52,500 bases of DNA from Gammaproteobacteria bacterium. GTDB lineage: Bacteria > Pseudomonadota > Gammaproteobacteria > RBG-16-57-12. Below the pieces are notes generated by a model that saw nothing but the letters and a program-made list of their open reading frames with translations, had not been told where the DNA came from and did no database searches. A program made the translations under genes and the position numbers. Below are positions 8,402 through 16,645 of this stretch, piece by piece (positions within the stretch are counted from its first letter, which is position 1; each line of letters opens with the position of its first letter). The stretch is taken from contig JAKIVC010000018.1 in assembly GCA_021647245.1 (NCBI GenBank), positions 1 through 52,500 of the forward strand, given 5' to 3'.

Positions 8402-8776
8402 ATGGCAAAAATATTGGTTGTGGATGATGAGAAGCAGATACGCGATATGTTGACGCAGATTTTAACCCGAGCAAAGCATGAGGTGGAGTTGGCTGAAGAT
8501 GGCGTTATCGCTTTGCAAAAATATCGGGCATCCACATTTGACCTGATTATCACCGACCTTATGATGGCGAAAAAGAATGGACTCGAGTTAATCCGGGAAA
8601 TCTCGCAGGAATTTGGCGAGGTGCGCGTCATTGCTATTTCGGGCGGCATGCCGACATCGCCATCTGATTACTACCTCTCGGTGGCGAAATTGATGGGCGC
8701 ATCCAAAATACTCGATAAACCCTTTACCAAAGTTGAGCTGCTGGCGGCGGTGGATGCCCTGTTGGCTCAGGAATAA
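8402..8776 (+). CDS. Stand-alone CheY-like response-regulator receiver
   Basis: A 124-residue single receiver domain. The acidic pocket is VVDDE (residues 6-10), the phospho-acceptor is Asp52 (LIITDLMM), the switch Ser is at 80 (AISGG) and the conserved Lys is 106 (LDKPF). No output domain is attached, so it must act by protein contact or as a phosphorelay intermediate. It starts 6 bases after the hybrid kinase stop and is almost certainly co-transcribed with it. The kinase is the obvious phosphodonor. Confidence 0.93.
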   Translation: MAKILVVDDEKQIRDMLTQILTRAKHEVELAEDGVIALQKYRASTFDLIITDLMMAKKNGLELIREISQEFGEVRVIAISGGMPTSPSDYYLSVAKLMGASKILDKPFTKVELLAAVDALLAQE

Positions 8777-8809
8777 ACAGCGTGTAGAAATTATTTAAGG
8801 CACGACCCT

Positions 8810-8955
8810 AGCCTGAATAATTCATAAACAATGCACAACCTCATCTGCCTATTGATTCCACAGCCCCCTATCGCCGGTAATCACTGAAGCGGTGAACCCT
8901 CTGTAAAGCCAATACTCTGCATGGTGTTTGCGCAAATTTATGAAATATCCGGGCT
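8810..8955. repeat. Possible 146-bp MITE-like element with imperfect terminal inverted repeats
   Basis: AGCCTGAATAATTCATAAA (8810-8828) and the reverse complement of 8937-8955, AGCCCGGATATTTCATAAA, agree at 16 of 19 positions and face each other across about 108 bases with no gene. The right arm overlaps the 3' end of the HAD phosphatase gene and supplies its stop codon. A related motif occurs at 16598-16625. The arms are visible; mobility is inferred. Confidence 0.45.
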
Positions 8956-9630
8956 GAAGGGTTGGCTTTGGTTGCCATCTCTCAGCGTGATCAACGGCCA
9001 GCCACGCTGGGTGGCATGCTCTGCAAGGCGTGGGTCGGGGTCGACCGCAATCGGGTGGTTTACCCTCTCCAGCAGCGGCAGATCATTTTGTGAATCACTG
9101 TAGAACCAGCTCTCTCCCAGTGTTCTGTTACTCTCCTCCAGCCACTGGTTGAGGCGTTTCACTTTCCCCTCTTGAAAACAGGGTATGCCGGAAACTTTTC
9201 CGCTGTAGTGGTTATTGATCATCTCTGGATCAGTGGCGATGAGTGCGTCCACACCGAGTAACTGCGCGATAGGTGCGGTGACAAAGCGGTTGGTTGCGGT
9301 GATGATCATTAAGAAATGGCCCTGGTCACGGTGCTCTTGCAGCAGGTTTTTTGCTGCTGGCAGCATGATGGGGGCTATTTTTTCTTCCATGAACTGTTTA
9401 TGCAGTGCGTTCAGTGTTGCCAGCGTGAGTTCGGAAAGTGGTTTGAGGCTGAAGTTAAGGAATTCGTTAATATCCAGTTTTCCTGCTTGGTACTCTTCAT
9501 AGAAACGCTGATTCTCTTTGGCATAAAAACCGGCATCAACGACGCCCTGCTCGGCAATGAATGCCCCCCATAATGCATCGCTATCGCCACCTAGCAAGGT
9601 GTTGTCCAAATCAAAAATAGCGATACTCAT
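8938..9630 (-). CDS. HAD-IB family phosphatase (SerB-like)
   Basis: A 230-residue haloacid dehalogenase-superfamily hydrolase. Motif I is FDLDNTLL with nucleophile Asp7 and Asp9; motif II is MIITATN; motif III is KVKRLNQW, followed by WFYSDSQNDLPLLE with the Mg-binding acidic residues. This is the subclass IB layout of phosphoserine phosphatase relatives, and the natural substrate cannot be told. It is divergent from rppH, a common gammaproteobacterial neighbour. The last four residues and the stop are encoded inside the repeat arm at 8937-8955, so the C-terminus may have been altered by that element. Confidence 0.88.
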   Translation of the reverse strand: MSIAIFDLDNTLLGGDSDALWGAFIAEQGVVDAGFYAKENQRFYEEYQAGKLDINEFLNFSLKPLSELTLATLNALHKQFMEEKIAPIMLPAAKNLLQEHRDQGHFLMIITATNRFVTAPIAQLLGVDALIATDPEMINNHYSGKVSGIPCFQEGKVKRLNQWLEESNRTLGESWFYSDSQNDLPLLERVNHPIAVDPDPRLAEHATQRGWPLITLRDGNQSQPFSPDIS

Positions 9631-9797
9631 GCTGTTGTTCCTCGTTGATTATCTTGTTTATTCGCGCACTATAGAGGGTTTCACCCTGTTGTAAAAGATT
9701 TGGCAGTGAGGCGTTGACGTTGCGAGGCTATTTATATTTGCCGAGTATGGGGATTTATGGAAGAATCGTGACAACTCTCTTTAATATTACATGATGA

Positions 9798-10337
9798 ATG
9801 CAAGTGATTGATTTAGAAGGCTACCGAGCAAATATAGGCATCATCCTAGCAAATCAGCATGGCAAGCTGTTTTGGGCGCGGCGTATTGGTCAGCAGTCTT
9901 GGCAATTCCCCCAGGGGGGAATAAAAGAGCATGAGACACCCGAGCAGGCGCTGTTTAGGGAGCTGCATGAAGAAGTGGGCTTATTGCCTGAGCATGTGGA
10001 GGTGCTGGCGCGCACGCCGGACTGGTTGCGTTACGACCTGCCTAAGCACTTGTTACGCCGGGAGAAACTTCCACTCTGTATTGGCCAGAAGCAGATCTGG
10101 TTTGTATTGCGGCTCATTGCGCCTGCTGACCATGTCTCGCTGGATTCCAGTGGTAGACCTGAGTTTGATTTTTGGCGTTGGGTTGATTACTGGCATCCAC
10201 TCAATGAGGTTGTTTTTTTTAAACGCAAGGTTTACGAATCGGCACTGAAAACGTTGGCCCCAACACTCTTTGGCTCTGCTGATAAAGTCCCCCCCCGTGG
10301 CACCCACTCCCCTGCATCAACGAGGTTCAGAGGCTGA
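9798..10337 (+). CDS. rppH: RNA pyrophosphohydrolase
   Basis: RppH removes pyrophosphate from 5'-triphosphate mRNA and so triggers RNase E-dependent decay. The 179-residue Nudix protein has the full Nudix box between Gly40 and Leu62, with REL-HEEVG at its end. It begins with the typical [13 protein letters not shown] and keeps the FPQGG, YDLP and WFVLRL stretches. ATG 9798 is the only well-placed start in frame; no strong ribosome site is seen. Its TGA overlaps the ptsP ATG by one base, so the two are translationally coupled, a widespread gammaproteobacterial pairing. A run of eight C (10289-10296) lies in the poorly conserved C-terminal tail. Confidence 0.96.
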   Translation: MQVIDLEGYRANIGIILANQHGKLFWARRIGQQSWQFPQGGIKEHETPEQALFRELHEEVGLLPEHVEVLARTPDWLRYDLPKHLLRREKLPLCIGQKQIWFVLRLIAPADHVSLDSSGRPEFDFWRWVDYWHPLNEVVFFKRKVYESALKTLAPTLFGSADKVPPRGTHSPASTRFRG

Positions 10338-12622
10338 TGCCTGTTGTCGGCAACCAAATGCTTGGCACCCTGCGGCGAATCGTTCAAGAGGTTAATAACG
10401 CCCCCACGCTAGAGGTAGCACTTCAGCGTATTGTGCTGCGTGTCAAGCAGGCTGTTGAGGTGGATGCCTGCACCGTCTACCTGCGTGATAGTGAACAGAT
10501 GTATGTGTTAATGGCCACGCTGGGTTTAAACCCAGCGGCGGTTGGTCGTGTCCGCTTAGCCGCAGAAAAGAGCTTGATTGGTCTGGTGGGCAGTCGTGCG
10601 GAGCCTATTAATTTAGATGATGCGCCTTCACACGAGCGTTACCAATATTTTCCCGATACCGGCGAAGAGGTTTATCACGGCTTTCTCGGTGTGCCGATTA
10701 TTCAGCAGAGTCAGGTGCTCGGTGTTTTGGCCGTGCAAGCGATTGAAGGGGTTCGCTTTGACGAGGACAGCGTTAGCTTTCTAATTACAGTGGCCGCTCA
10801 ACTGGCGAACGCTATTACCCATGCTGAGGTGGCGGGTGATGTTGAGCGGCTGCTGGGAAAAGGGCATCGTAGCGACCGCCCTCTACTCGGCCTGGCAGGC
10901 TCTGCTGGCGTAGCATTGGGTACTGCGGTGGTGGTTTACCCAATGGCAGATCTCAACGCGGTGCCCGACCGCATGGTGAGCGATACCGCAGCAGAAGAGC
11001 AGCGGCTGATGGCTGCTATGGACGCAGTACGCAACGATATCAAGCAGCTCTTGGCACGGTTGAAAGAGATGGAAGTGCCGGAAGATGATCGTGTACTGTT
11101 CGAAGTCTATTTGATGATGCTAGACAGCGGCGGCATGCTCGATAAAATCATTGAGTACATTCACCAGGGGCATTGGGCGGCCGGCGCGCTCAAAAAGGCG
11201 GTGTTGGAGCATGTTCGGGTGTTTGAGGAGATGGAAGACCCCTACCTCAGTGAGCGCGCACTGGATATTCGCGATCTCGGTATCCGCGTACTGGCGCATC
11301 TGCAAAATGTGCCAGACCAAAAGAGTGACTATCCGGCAGAGACGGTGCTGGTGGGTGAAGAAATTACCGCCACCCTGTTGGCCGAGGTGCCCGCGAAGAA
11401 ATTAACAGCAGTCGTCTCTGTGCGGGGTTCCAATAACTCCCATGTAGCGATACTTGCCCGGGCGATGGGTATTCCAGCGGTGATGGGGGTTACTGATTTT
11501 CCGATCCGGCGGGTGGATGGGCAGCGTGTCATTGTGGATGGTTACCAAGGTAAGGTATATATCAAGCCATCGGACACCCTTGCAAAAGAGTATGCACGTC
11601 TTGTTGTGGAAGAGAATGAACTGGTCGAATCACTGGATGGGCTGCGTAATGAACCCGCGATAACCACGGATGGCACCCTTATCCCGCTTTATGCTAATAC
11701 CGGGCTGTTGTCTGATATTGGCCCTTCACTGAAATGCGGCGCAGAAGGGGTGGGGCTATACCGCACCGAGTTTCCTTTTTTAATCCGGGACCGTTTTCCA
11801 GGGGAAGAGGAGCAGTACCAGATCTATCGCCAGGTTTTTAATGCGTTTAAAGGCCGTCCTGTGGTGATACGGAGTTTGGATATTGGTGGAGATAAAGCGC
11901 TGAGTTATTTCCCGATCAATGAAGAAAACCCATTTCTTGGCTGGCGTGGTATTCGGGTGACGCTGGATCATCCCGAAATATTTTTGGTACAGATACGCGC
12001 CATTTTCCGTGCTAGCGAGGGTGGTGATAATCTTAATATTCTATTGCCGATGATTACAAACCTCTCCGAAGTTGAATCGGCAAAGCAGTTGATTCGCCGG
12101 GTTGCGAAGGAGTTGAGAGAGGAGGGTGTAAAAGTTGGCCGGTACCGCCTGGGAGTGATGATAGAGGTGCCTGCCACTGTTTTTCAAGCTGATAAGTTGG
12201 CCTGCCAGGTTGACTTCTTATCGGTAGGAACTAATGATTTGACCCAATATTTATTGGCTGTTGATCGTAATAACCCTCAAGTAGCGCACCTGTTTGATAG
12301 CCTGCACCCTTCTGTATTGCAAGCACTGCAACACGTGGTGAAGTGCGCACATGCCCAGAATAAACAGGTCAGCATCTGTGGTGAGATGGCAGGCGATCCG
12401 GCCGCTGCCATCCTGCTGCTGGCCATGGGCGCAGATAGTTTGAGCATGAACGCGGCCAGCCTGCCTCGGGTAAAATGGGCGATTCGTAACTTCTCACAGC
12501 AGCATGCCAGCCAGCTGCTTGATGAAGCGCTACAGGCTGATAATGCGACCACCACTCGAGAGACCTTGAATCTGGCGCTTAATAATATCGGCCTGGGTGG
12601 CTTGCTGCGCGCAGGGAAATGA
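10337..12622 (+). CDS. ptsP: Phosphoenolpyruvate-protein phosphotransferase PtsP (nitrogen PTS enzyme I)
   Basis: PtsP takes phosphate from phosphoenolpyruvate and passes it to NPr, then to PtsN, coupling nitrogen and carbon status to regulation. The 761-residue protein has an N-terminal GAF domain (about residues 15-165), which separates it from sugar-PTS enzyme I. The swivelling phosphohistidine domain follows with GSNNSHVAILARA and active His369. The C-terminal PEP-binding barrel has GAEGVGLYRTEFPF, GWRGIR and SVGTNDLTQYLLAVDRNN. It is the second gene of the rppH-ptsP pair. No NPr or PtsN gene is in the window. Confidence 0.96.
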   Translation: MPVVGNQMLGTLRRIVQEVNNAPTLEVALQRIVLRVKQAVEVDACTVYLRDSEQMYVLMATLGLNPAAVGRVRLAAEKSLIGLVGSRAEPINLDDAPSHERYQYFPDTGEEVYHGFLGVPIIQQSQVLGVLAVQAIEGVRFDEDSVSFLITVAAQLANAITHAEVAGDVERLLGKGHRSDRPLLGLAGSAGVALGTAVVVYPMADLNAVPDRMVSDTAAEEQRLMAAMDAVRNDIKQLLARLKEMEVPEDDRVLFEVYLMMLDSGGMLDKIIEYIHQGHWAAGALKKAVLEHVRVFEEMEDPYLSERALDIRDLGIRVLAHLQNVPDQKSDYPAETVLVGEEITATLLAEVPAKKLTAVVSVRGSNNSHVAILARAMGIPAVMGVTDFPIRRVDGQRVIVDGYQGKVYIKPSDTLAKEYARLVVEENELVESLDGLRNEPAITTDGTLIPLYANTGLLSDIGPSLKCGAEGVGLYRTEFPFLIRDRFPGEEEQYQIYRQVFNAFKGRPVVIRSLDIGGDKALSYFPINEENPFLGWRGIRVTLDHPEIFLVQIRAIFRASEGGDNLNILLPMITNLSEVESAKQLIRRVAKELREEGVKVGRYRLGVMIEVPATVFQADKLACQVDFLSVGTNDLTQYLLAVDRNNPQVAHLFDSLHPSVLQALQHVVKCAHAQNKQVSICGEMAGDPAAAILLLAMGADSLSMNAASLPRVKWAIRNFSQQHASQLLDEALQADNATTTRETLNLALNNIGLGGLLRAGK

Positions 12623-12643
12623 TTGGTAAAGGGTGAGCCGGTA

Positions 12644-13369
12644 TTAAAGGTCGTTTCTATTCATGCCTTGCAGTTTCTTGATTTCAGCATAGTATTCGCC
12701 GCCATCTTTCTCCCTCTGCATGATTTTAATCGGTAGGTAGTTCAGCGCAGGTGCACACCAGATGGTGGTCTCTCGCTTGCCACTTTTGCGCCGCAGCACC
12801 AGCGTCTGGTAACGGCCGATCGCAGTTTCCAGCACCTCTTCTCTGATGCGCTCTATCTCATACTGTTTAAGCTTTCCACCGTCGGCAATTGGATAGCTGA
12901 AACGCTCTTTCTCCCCCGCGTCGAGCATTATCTGCAGCTGATAAGATAATTTGTCTAGCGCCGCCTCCGGAATCTCCATTACCCAGGGATCATCGTTGAT
13001 CCGGTTGGTCACCTTGTTATTTTTCCGGTCAAAACTGAGATCAACATGGCGCTCTTTTTTTCCGCTACGGGCGTAGTGGTAGCTCTCTGGTAGCAGGCGG
13101 TTACCATCGGCTGAATAGAGCAACAGACTCTTCTCATATATCTTATCTTTGATAAAAAAGGCTGCAAAGCCAACACTGCGGGTGCTGGAGTCAAATTGAT
13201 AGCGGCCATCATCCAGACGCTTAAATGTACGCCTGTTTTCACCGTATGTGATGCCCGCACGAGTTAAATCATAAGTGGCATCAAAATCGGGGATGACGGG
13301 CTCTGTAGCAAATGCCGAGGGGGAGATAAGAATCAGCGAGAAGAGAGCAATAAAGGGGATGGTCTGCAT
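12644..13369 (-). CDS. DUF3108 domain-containing exported protein
   Basis: A 241-residue protein with a likely N-terminal signal peptide (MQTIPFIALFSLILISPSAFA), so it is probably periplasmic. The start at 13369 is preferred over one 12 codons upstream because it places the charged/hydrophobic signal correctly. The body matches the DUF3108 pattern: FDATYDLTRAGITYGENRRTF, RYQFDSSTRSVG and a C-terminal stretch with WCAPALNYLPIKI. The family's function is unknown. It is the last gene of the purM-purN-DUF3108 arrangement frequent in Gammaproteobacteria. It is convergent with ptsP, with only about 20 bases between them. Confidence 0.85.
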   Translation of the reverse strand: MQTIPFIALFSLILISPSAFATEPVIPDFDATYDLTRAGITYGENRRTFKRLDDGRYQFDSSTRSVGFAAFFIKDKIYEKSLLLYSADGNRLLPESYHYARSGKKERHVDLSFDRKNNKVTNRINDDPWVMEIPEAALDKLSYQLQIMLDAGEKERFSYPIADGGKLKQYEIERIREEVLETAIGRYQTLVLRRKSGKRETTIWCAPALNYLPIKIMQREKDGGEYYAEIKKLQGMNRNDL

Positions 13370-13545
13370 GGGTGTTTTTGCCTTTTTATCTCGAAATTCT
13401 GTCATGATCGAAATAGCGCTCAGTGCTGAAAGCGATGGAGAGAGGTTTCAGCCGGTCAATCCAGCCACTCTATCTCAGATTACTTTGGTACAAAATAGTT
13501 TCTTTGCTTCTGTGGTGGCCTGGTGATTGATGCCTCGTATATAGC

Positions 13546-14232
13546 TCAAGACTCATTGTCAATACCCCTCTCTTCTTCCATGTTGAAAATAAAAGGTTGG
13601 TGGCGTGGTTCTTTGTTAAATAAAACATGGTTGTCAACCAGTTGGAGTAGCCCCTGGCTAAACCACTGGATCGCCTGCGGGTAGATTTTATGCTCGGCAT
13701 GCAATACCCGCTTGGCCAGTTGTGTGGGCGTGTCACCTGCCTGTATCGCCACCCGGCCTTGTATGATGAGGGGGCCGCCATCAAGCTCTTCGGTGACGAA
13801 GTGGACGCTGGCACCGTGCTCGCTATCTTGTGCTTCGATGGCGCGCTGGTGGGTATTAAGTCCGGGATATTTAGGCAGTAGCGAAGGGTGGATGTTGAGT
13901 AGTCGCCCTTGGTAGTGCCGTACAAAATCGGTGGTGAGAATGCGCATGAAACCGGCAAGCACCAGTAGCTCAGGGTGGTAGCTGTCGATACATTGTTGCA
14001 GTGCACGATCAAACTCGGTGCGGCTGGTGAATGCTTTGTGGTCGAGGGTTTCTGTGGGTATGCCCGCTTTGGCAGCCCGTTGTATGCCTTGTACGCCAGG
14101 GCGGTTGCTGATGACGGCTTTAATCTCAATATCGAGGTCACCACGCTGTGTGGCATCAATAATCGCTTGCAGGTTGCTGCCGCTCCCTGAAATGAGCACC
14201 ACCACTGCGGTGTTTCGCTCTGAGTTGATCAT
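13546..14232 (-). CDS. purN: Phosphoribosylglycinamide formyltransferase
   Basis: PurN transfers a formyl group from 10-formyl-tetrahydrofolate to GAR, the third step of purine synthesis. The 228-residue protein has the nucleotide-binding ISGSGSNLQAI at residues 14-24 and the catalytic triad Asn113, His115 (LLNIHPSLLPKYPG) and Asp151 (ELDGGPLI), equivalent to Asn106/His108/Asp144 of E. coli. It lies 4 bases after purM and is clearly in the same operon. The C-terminal tail (about 15 residues) is longer than in E. coli PurN. Confidence 0.97.
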   Translation of the reverse strand: MINSERNTAVVVLISGSGSNLQAIIDATQRGDLDIEIKAVISNRPGVQGIQRAAKAGIPTETLDHKAFTSRTEFDRALQQCIDSYHPELLVLAGFMRILTTDFVRHYQGRLLNIHPSLLPKYPGLNTHQRAIEAQDSEHGASVHFVTEELDGGPLIIQGRVAIQAGDTPTQLAKRVLHAEHKIYPQAIQWFSQGLLQLVDNHVLFNKEPRHQPFIFNMEEERGIDNES

Positions 14233-14236
14233 AGGG

Positions 14237-15289
14237 TTACTCGATGATGACCTGCTCAGCGCCCGCTTCTATGGTGATGATTTCACCCAGCGTCCACGCC
14301 TTTTCACCGTATTGATTGAGCAACTCCACTGCTTTACTGGCTTGCTCTTTGGGGAGGCAAATCACCATGCCAACGCCGCAGTTGAAGGTGCGAAACATCT
14401 CATTCAGTTCGATATTGCCCTTCTCTTGCAACCACTGAAATATGGCGGGTAGTGATAAGCTGTTTGCATCCAGTTTTGCGGCGCAATTTTCAGGTAAAAC
14501 ACGGGGAATATTTTCCAGCAAGCCGCCGCCGGTGATGTGGGAGAGTGCGTGCACATCAACCTCTTTAAATAGGGCTAACAGTGGCTTGATGTAGATGCGT
14601 GTCGGCGTGAGCAGCGCATCCCCCAGGGTGCTGTCACCAAAGGTATCGCTCAATGAGGCACCGCTAACGGCGATGATTTTGCGTATCAGAGAGTAGCCGT
14701 TGGAGTGTGGGCCGCTCGAGGCGATGCCAATCAGCGTGTCGCCTGCTTTGACTTTGCTGCCATCAATGGCATCATCTTTTTCGACAATGCCGACGCAAAA
14801 ACCGGCCAGATCATAATCTTCGCCTTGGTACATGCCGGGCATTTCAGCGGTCTCACCGCCAATCAGTGCGGCTCCTGATTGCAGGCACCCTTCTGCAATG
14901 CCTTTAACAATGTCGACGCCATTGTCTACGTCGAGCTTGCCCGTGGCATAGTAATCGAGGAAGAAGAGTGGCTCGGCACCTTGAACGATGAGGTCATTGA
15001 CACACATTGCCACCAGGTCGATGCCGATGGTGTCATGTTTTTTCATCTCCATCGCCAGCTTGAGCTTGGTGCCAACGCCATCGGTGCCCGAGACCAAAAC
15101 GGGCTTCTTATAGCGATCCAGTGGAATTTCAAATAGCGCGCCAAAGCCACCTAATCCACCGATCACCTCGGGGCGCTGGGTTTTTGCGACAATCGGTTTA
15201 ATGCGCTCTACCAGACGGCTGCCTGCATCAATATCAACGCCCGCATTGCGGTAGTTTAGTGACGGGTTGGGTGTGGATTTGTCGTTCAC
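14237..15289 (-). CDS. purM: Phosphoribosylformylglycinamidine cyclo-ligase (AIR synthetase)
   Basis: PurM closes the imidazole ring, using ATP to convert FGAM to AIR in purine synthesis. The 350-residue protein shows the hallmark stretches [46 protein letters not shown] and [12 protein letters not shown] of the PurM/ThiL-type ATP-binding fold. It is the first gene of the purM-purN operon and is divergent from the DUF2066 gene across about 120 bases. Confidence 0.98.
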   Translation of the reverse strand: MNDKSTPNPSLNYRNAGVDIDAGSRLVERIKPIVAKTQRPEVIGGLGGFGALFEIPLDRYKKPVLVSGTDGVGTKLKLAMEMKKHDTIGIDLVAMCVNDLIVQGAEPLFFLDYYATGKLDVDNGVDIVKGIAEGCLQSGAALIGGETAEMPGMYQGEDYDLAGFCVGIVEKDDAIDGSKVKAGDTLIGIASSGPHSNGYSLIRKIIAVSGASLSDTFGDSTLGDALLTPTRIYIKPLLALFKEVDVHALSHITGGGLLENIPRVLPENCAAKLDANSLSLPAIFQWLQEKGNIELNEMFRTFNCGVGMVICLPKEQASKAVELLNQYGEKAWTLGEIITIEAGAEQVIIE

Positions 15290-15408
15290 TCAAGGACTCC
15301 TGAAGATTCTTGATTACAAGGGGAGTGGGTTGCCCCCACGGCTGCGAATTACCCTGTGTGGGGTGCTATCACTTGACTTGCGTGCCAAGCTTGCTTAGCG
15401 TGCACCTC

Positions 15409-16572
15409 ATGAATCGACTATTTTACCTTTTTTCGTTGTTATGGTGTGGATTATTCTACAGTGGAGTGCAGGCCGCCACTGTAGAGGGGCTTTATGAGGC
15501 AGAGGTGCCGGTGGCAAGGCAAACAGATAGTGAGCGTAGCCGTGTGTTGCCGCTGGCATTTCAACAGGTTTTAATTAAGGTGGTTGGGCAGCACCAGCTC
15601 GATCCCGATGTGGTTAAAGCGTTGTCACGCAAAGCTTCTCGCTTTACACAGCAGTTTCGATTCAAGGTTAACCCGGAGTGGCGCAAGTATCAGGATGCGT
15701 TAACAGCTCCTACGGCTCTGGGCTGGACATCATCCAACCGTTCAGATGATGATCAGTTAGCTGGTGAAGCAGACGCCGTCGCCGTACCACCTGAACCCTA
15801 TTTGTTATGGGTCCGCTTTGGTGAGTCGACAGTGAATCAGGCGCTAATGGATGCCGCACTGCCCATTTGGGGCAAGGAGCGCCCCGCACTGCTGTTGTGG
15901 TTAGTTATAGAACAGTCGGGTGAGCGTATTCTGCTGGGGGGGGAGTTGCTGCCTGAGCTTCAGTCCCAAGTAGTGAAAATATCTCAGCAGCGGGGGGTTC
16001 CATTGTGGCTGCCGTTACTCGATTTTCAGGATCAACAGAGCATTGCAGTGGGTGATCTTATGGGTGGATTTGAGGAGCCTGTTCTTGAAGCCTCTAAGCG
16101 CTACCAACCGGACAAGATAGCGGTTGGCCGTTTACACCAATTGAATGAGACGGTCTGGCGGACTCAGTGGCGGTTGCTAGGTGATGATCAATCTTCTGTG
16201 ATTTACCAAGAGTCAGCCGGACTAGAAGCAGGCCTTGAGGAGGGCCTTAATCTACTGCTGGATCAGTTGGGGGAGCGTTTTGCCCAGTACTTGGATGTTA
16301 ATCAAAAAAACAAAATTGTGCTGCGAGTTCATGGCGTGACTGATTTGGCAGCCTATGCGCGGGTGACTGAATATCTCTCCAGTCTCGATGTTGTGAAGAG
16401 TGTCTTTGTCAAAGAGGCCTCAGAAGGAACACTGCTGGTTGAACTGGAGGCGCTGGGTGATCGCGGGGTAGTTGAGCGGCTGCTGGCCTTGGGGCGGCAG
16501 TTACACCCCCTAGTGAGTGGCAGCGATCCATTTGAAAGTGAAATTGAACGGCACTATCAGTTGAGCCCATAG
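15409..16572 (+). CDS. DUF2066 domain-containing exported protein
   Basis: The start at ATG 15409 gives 387 residues beginning MNRLFYLFSLLWCGLFYSGVQA, a good signal peptide; the upstream extension to 15310 is Cys-rich and unlikely. The DUF2066 signature is seen in VEGLYEAEVPV, SRVLPLAFQQVLIKVVG and the mid-protein PYLLWVRF. Members are found next to purM in many Gammaproteobacteria, and their function is unknown. It is followed after 73 bases by the PerM-family gene. A run of eight G (15936-15943) lies inside the coding sequence. Confidence 0.85.
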   Translation: MNRLFYLFSLLWCGLFYSGVQAATVEGLYEAEVPVARQTDSERSRVLPLAFQQVLIKVVGQHQLDPDVVKALSRKASRFTQQFRFKVNPEWRKYQDALTAPTALGWTSSNRSDDDQLAGEADAVAVPPEPYLLWVRFGESTVNQALMDAALPIWGKERPALLLWLVIEQSGERILLGGELLPELQSQVVKISQQRGVPLWLPLLDFQDQQSIAVGDLMGGFEEPVLEASKRYQPDKIAVGRLHQLNETVWRTQWRLLGDDQSSVIYQESAGLEAGLEEGLNLLLDQLGERFAQYLDVNQKNKIVLRVHGVTDLAAYARVTEYLSSLDVVKSVFVKEASEGTLLVELEALGDRGVVERLLALGRQLHPLVSGSDPFESEIERHYQLSP

Positions 16573-16597
16573 TCGGGCGCGGCTGAGGTGATACACA

Positions 16598-16625
16598 CCC
16601 GGATAACTCATAAAATATCCGGGCT
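16598..16625. repeat. Palindromic REP-like repeat related to 8810-8955
   Basis: CCCGGATA (16598-16605) pairs perfectly with TATCCGGG (16616-16623) around ACTCATAAAA. AAATATCCGGGCT is shared exactly with the right arm at 8937-8955, so the two sites belong to one repeat family. It sits in the short gap between the DUF2066 and PerM genes. Confidence 0.5.
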
Positions 16626-16645
16626 AACATCAGGTATTACATATT

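Noticed and set aside
9714-9738. Possible rppH promoter TTGACG followed by TATTT-rich bases
   Set aside because: The spacing of any -10-like hexamer is 13-15 bp, too short for confidence.
13470-14159. 229-codon minus-strand frame inside purN
   Set aside because: It lies out of frame over purN, which is unmistakable; low-complexity Ser/Thr composition marks it as a shadow.
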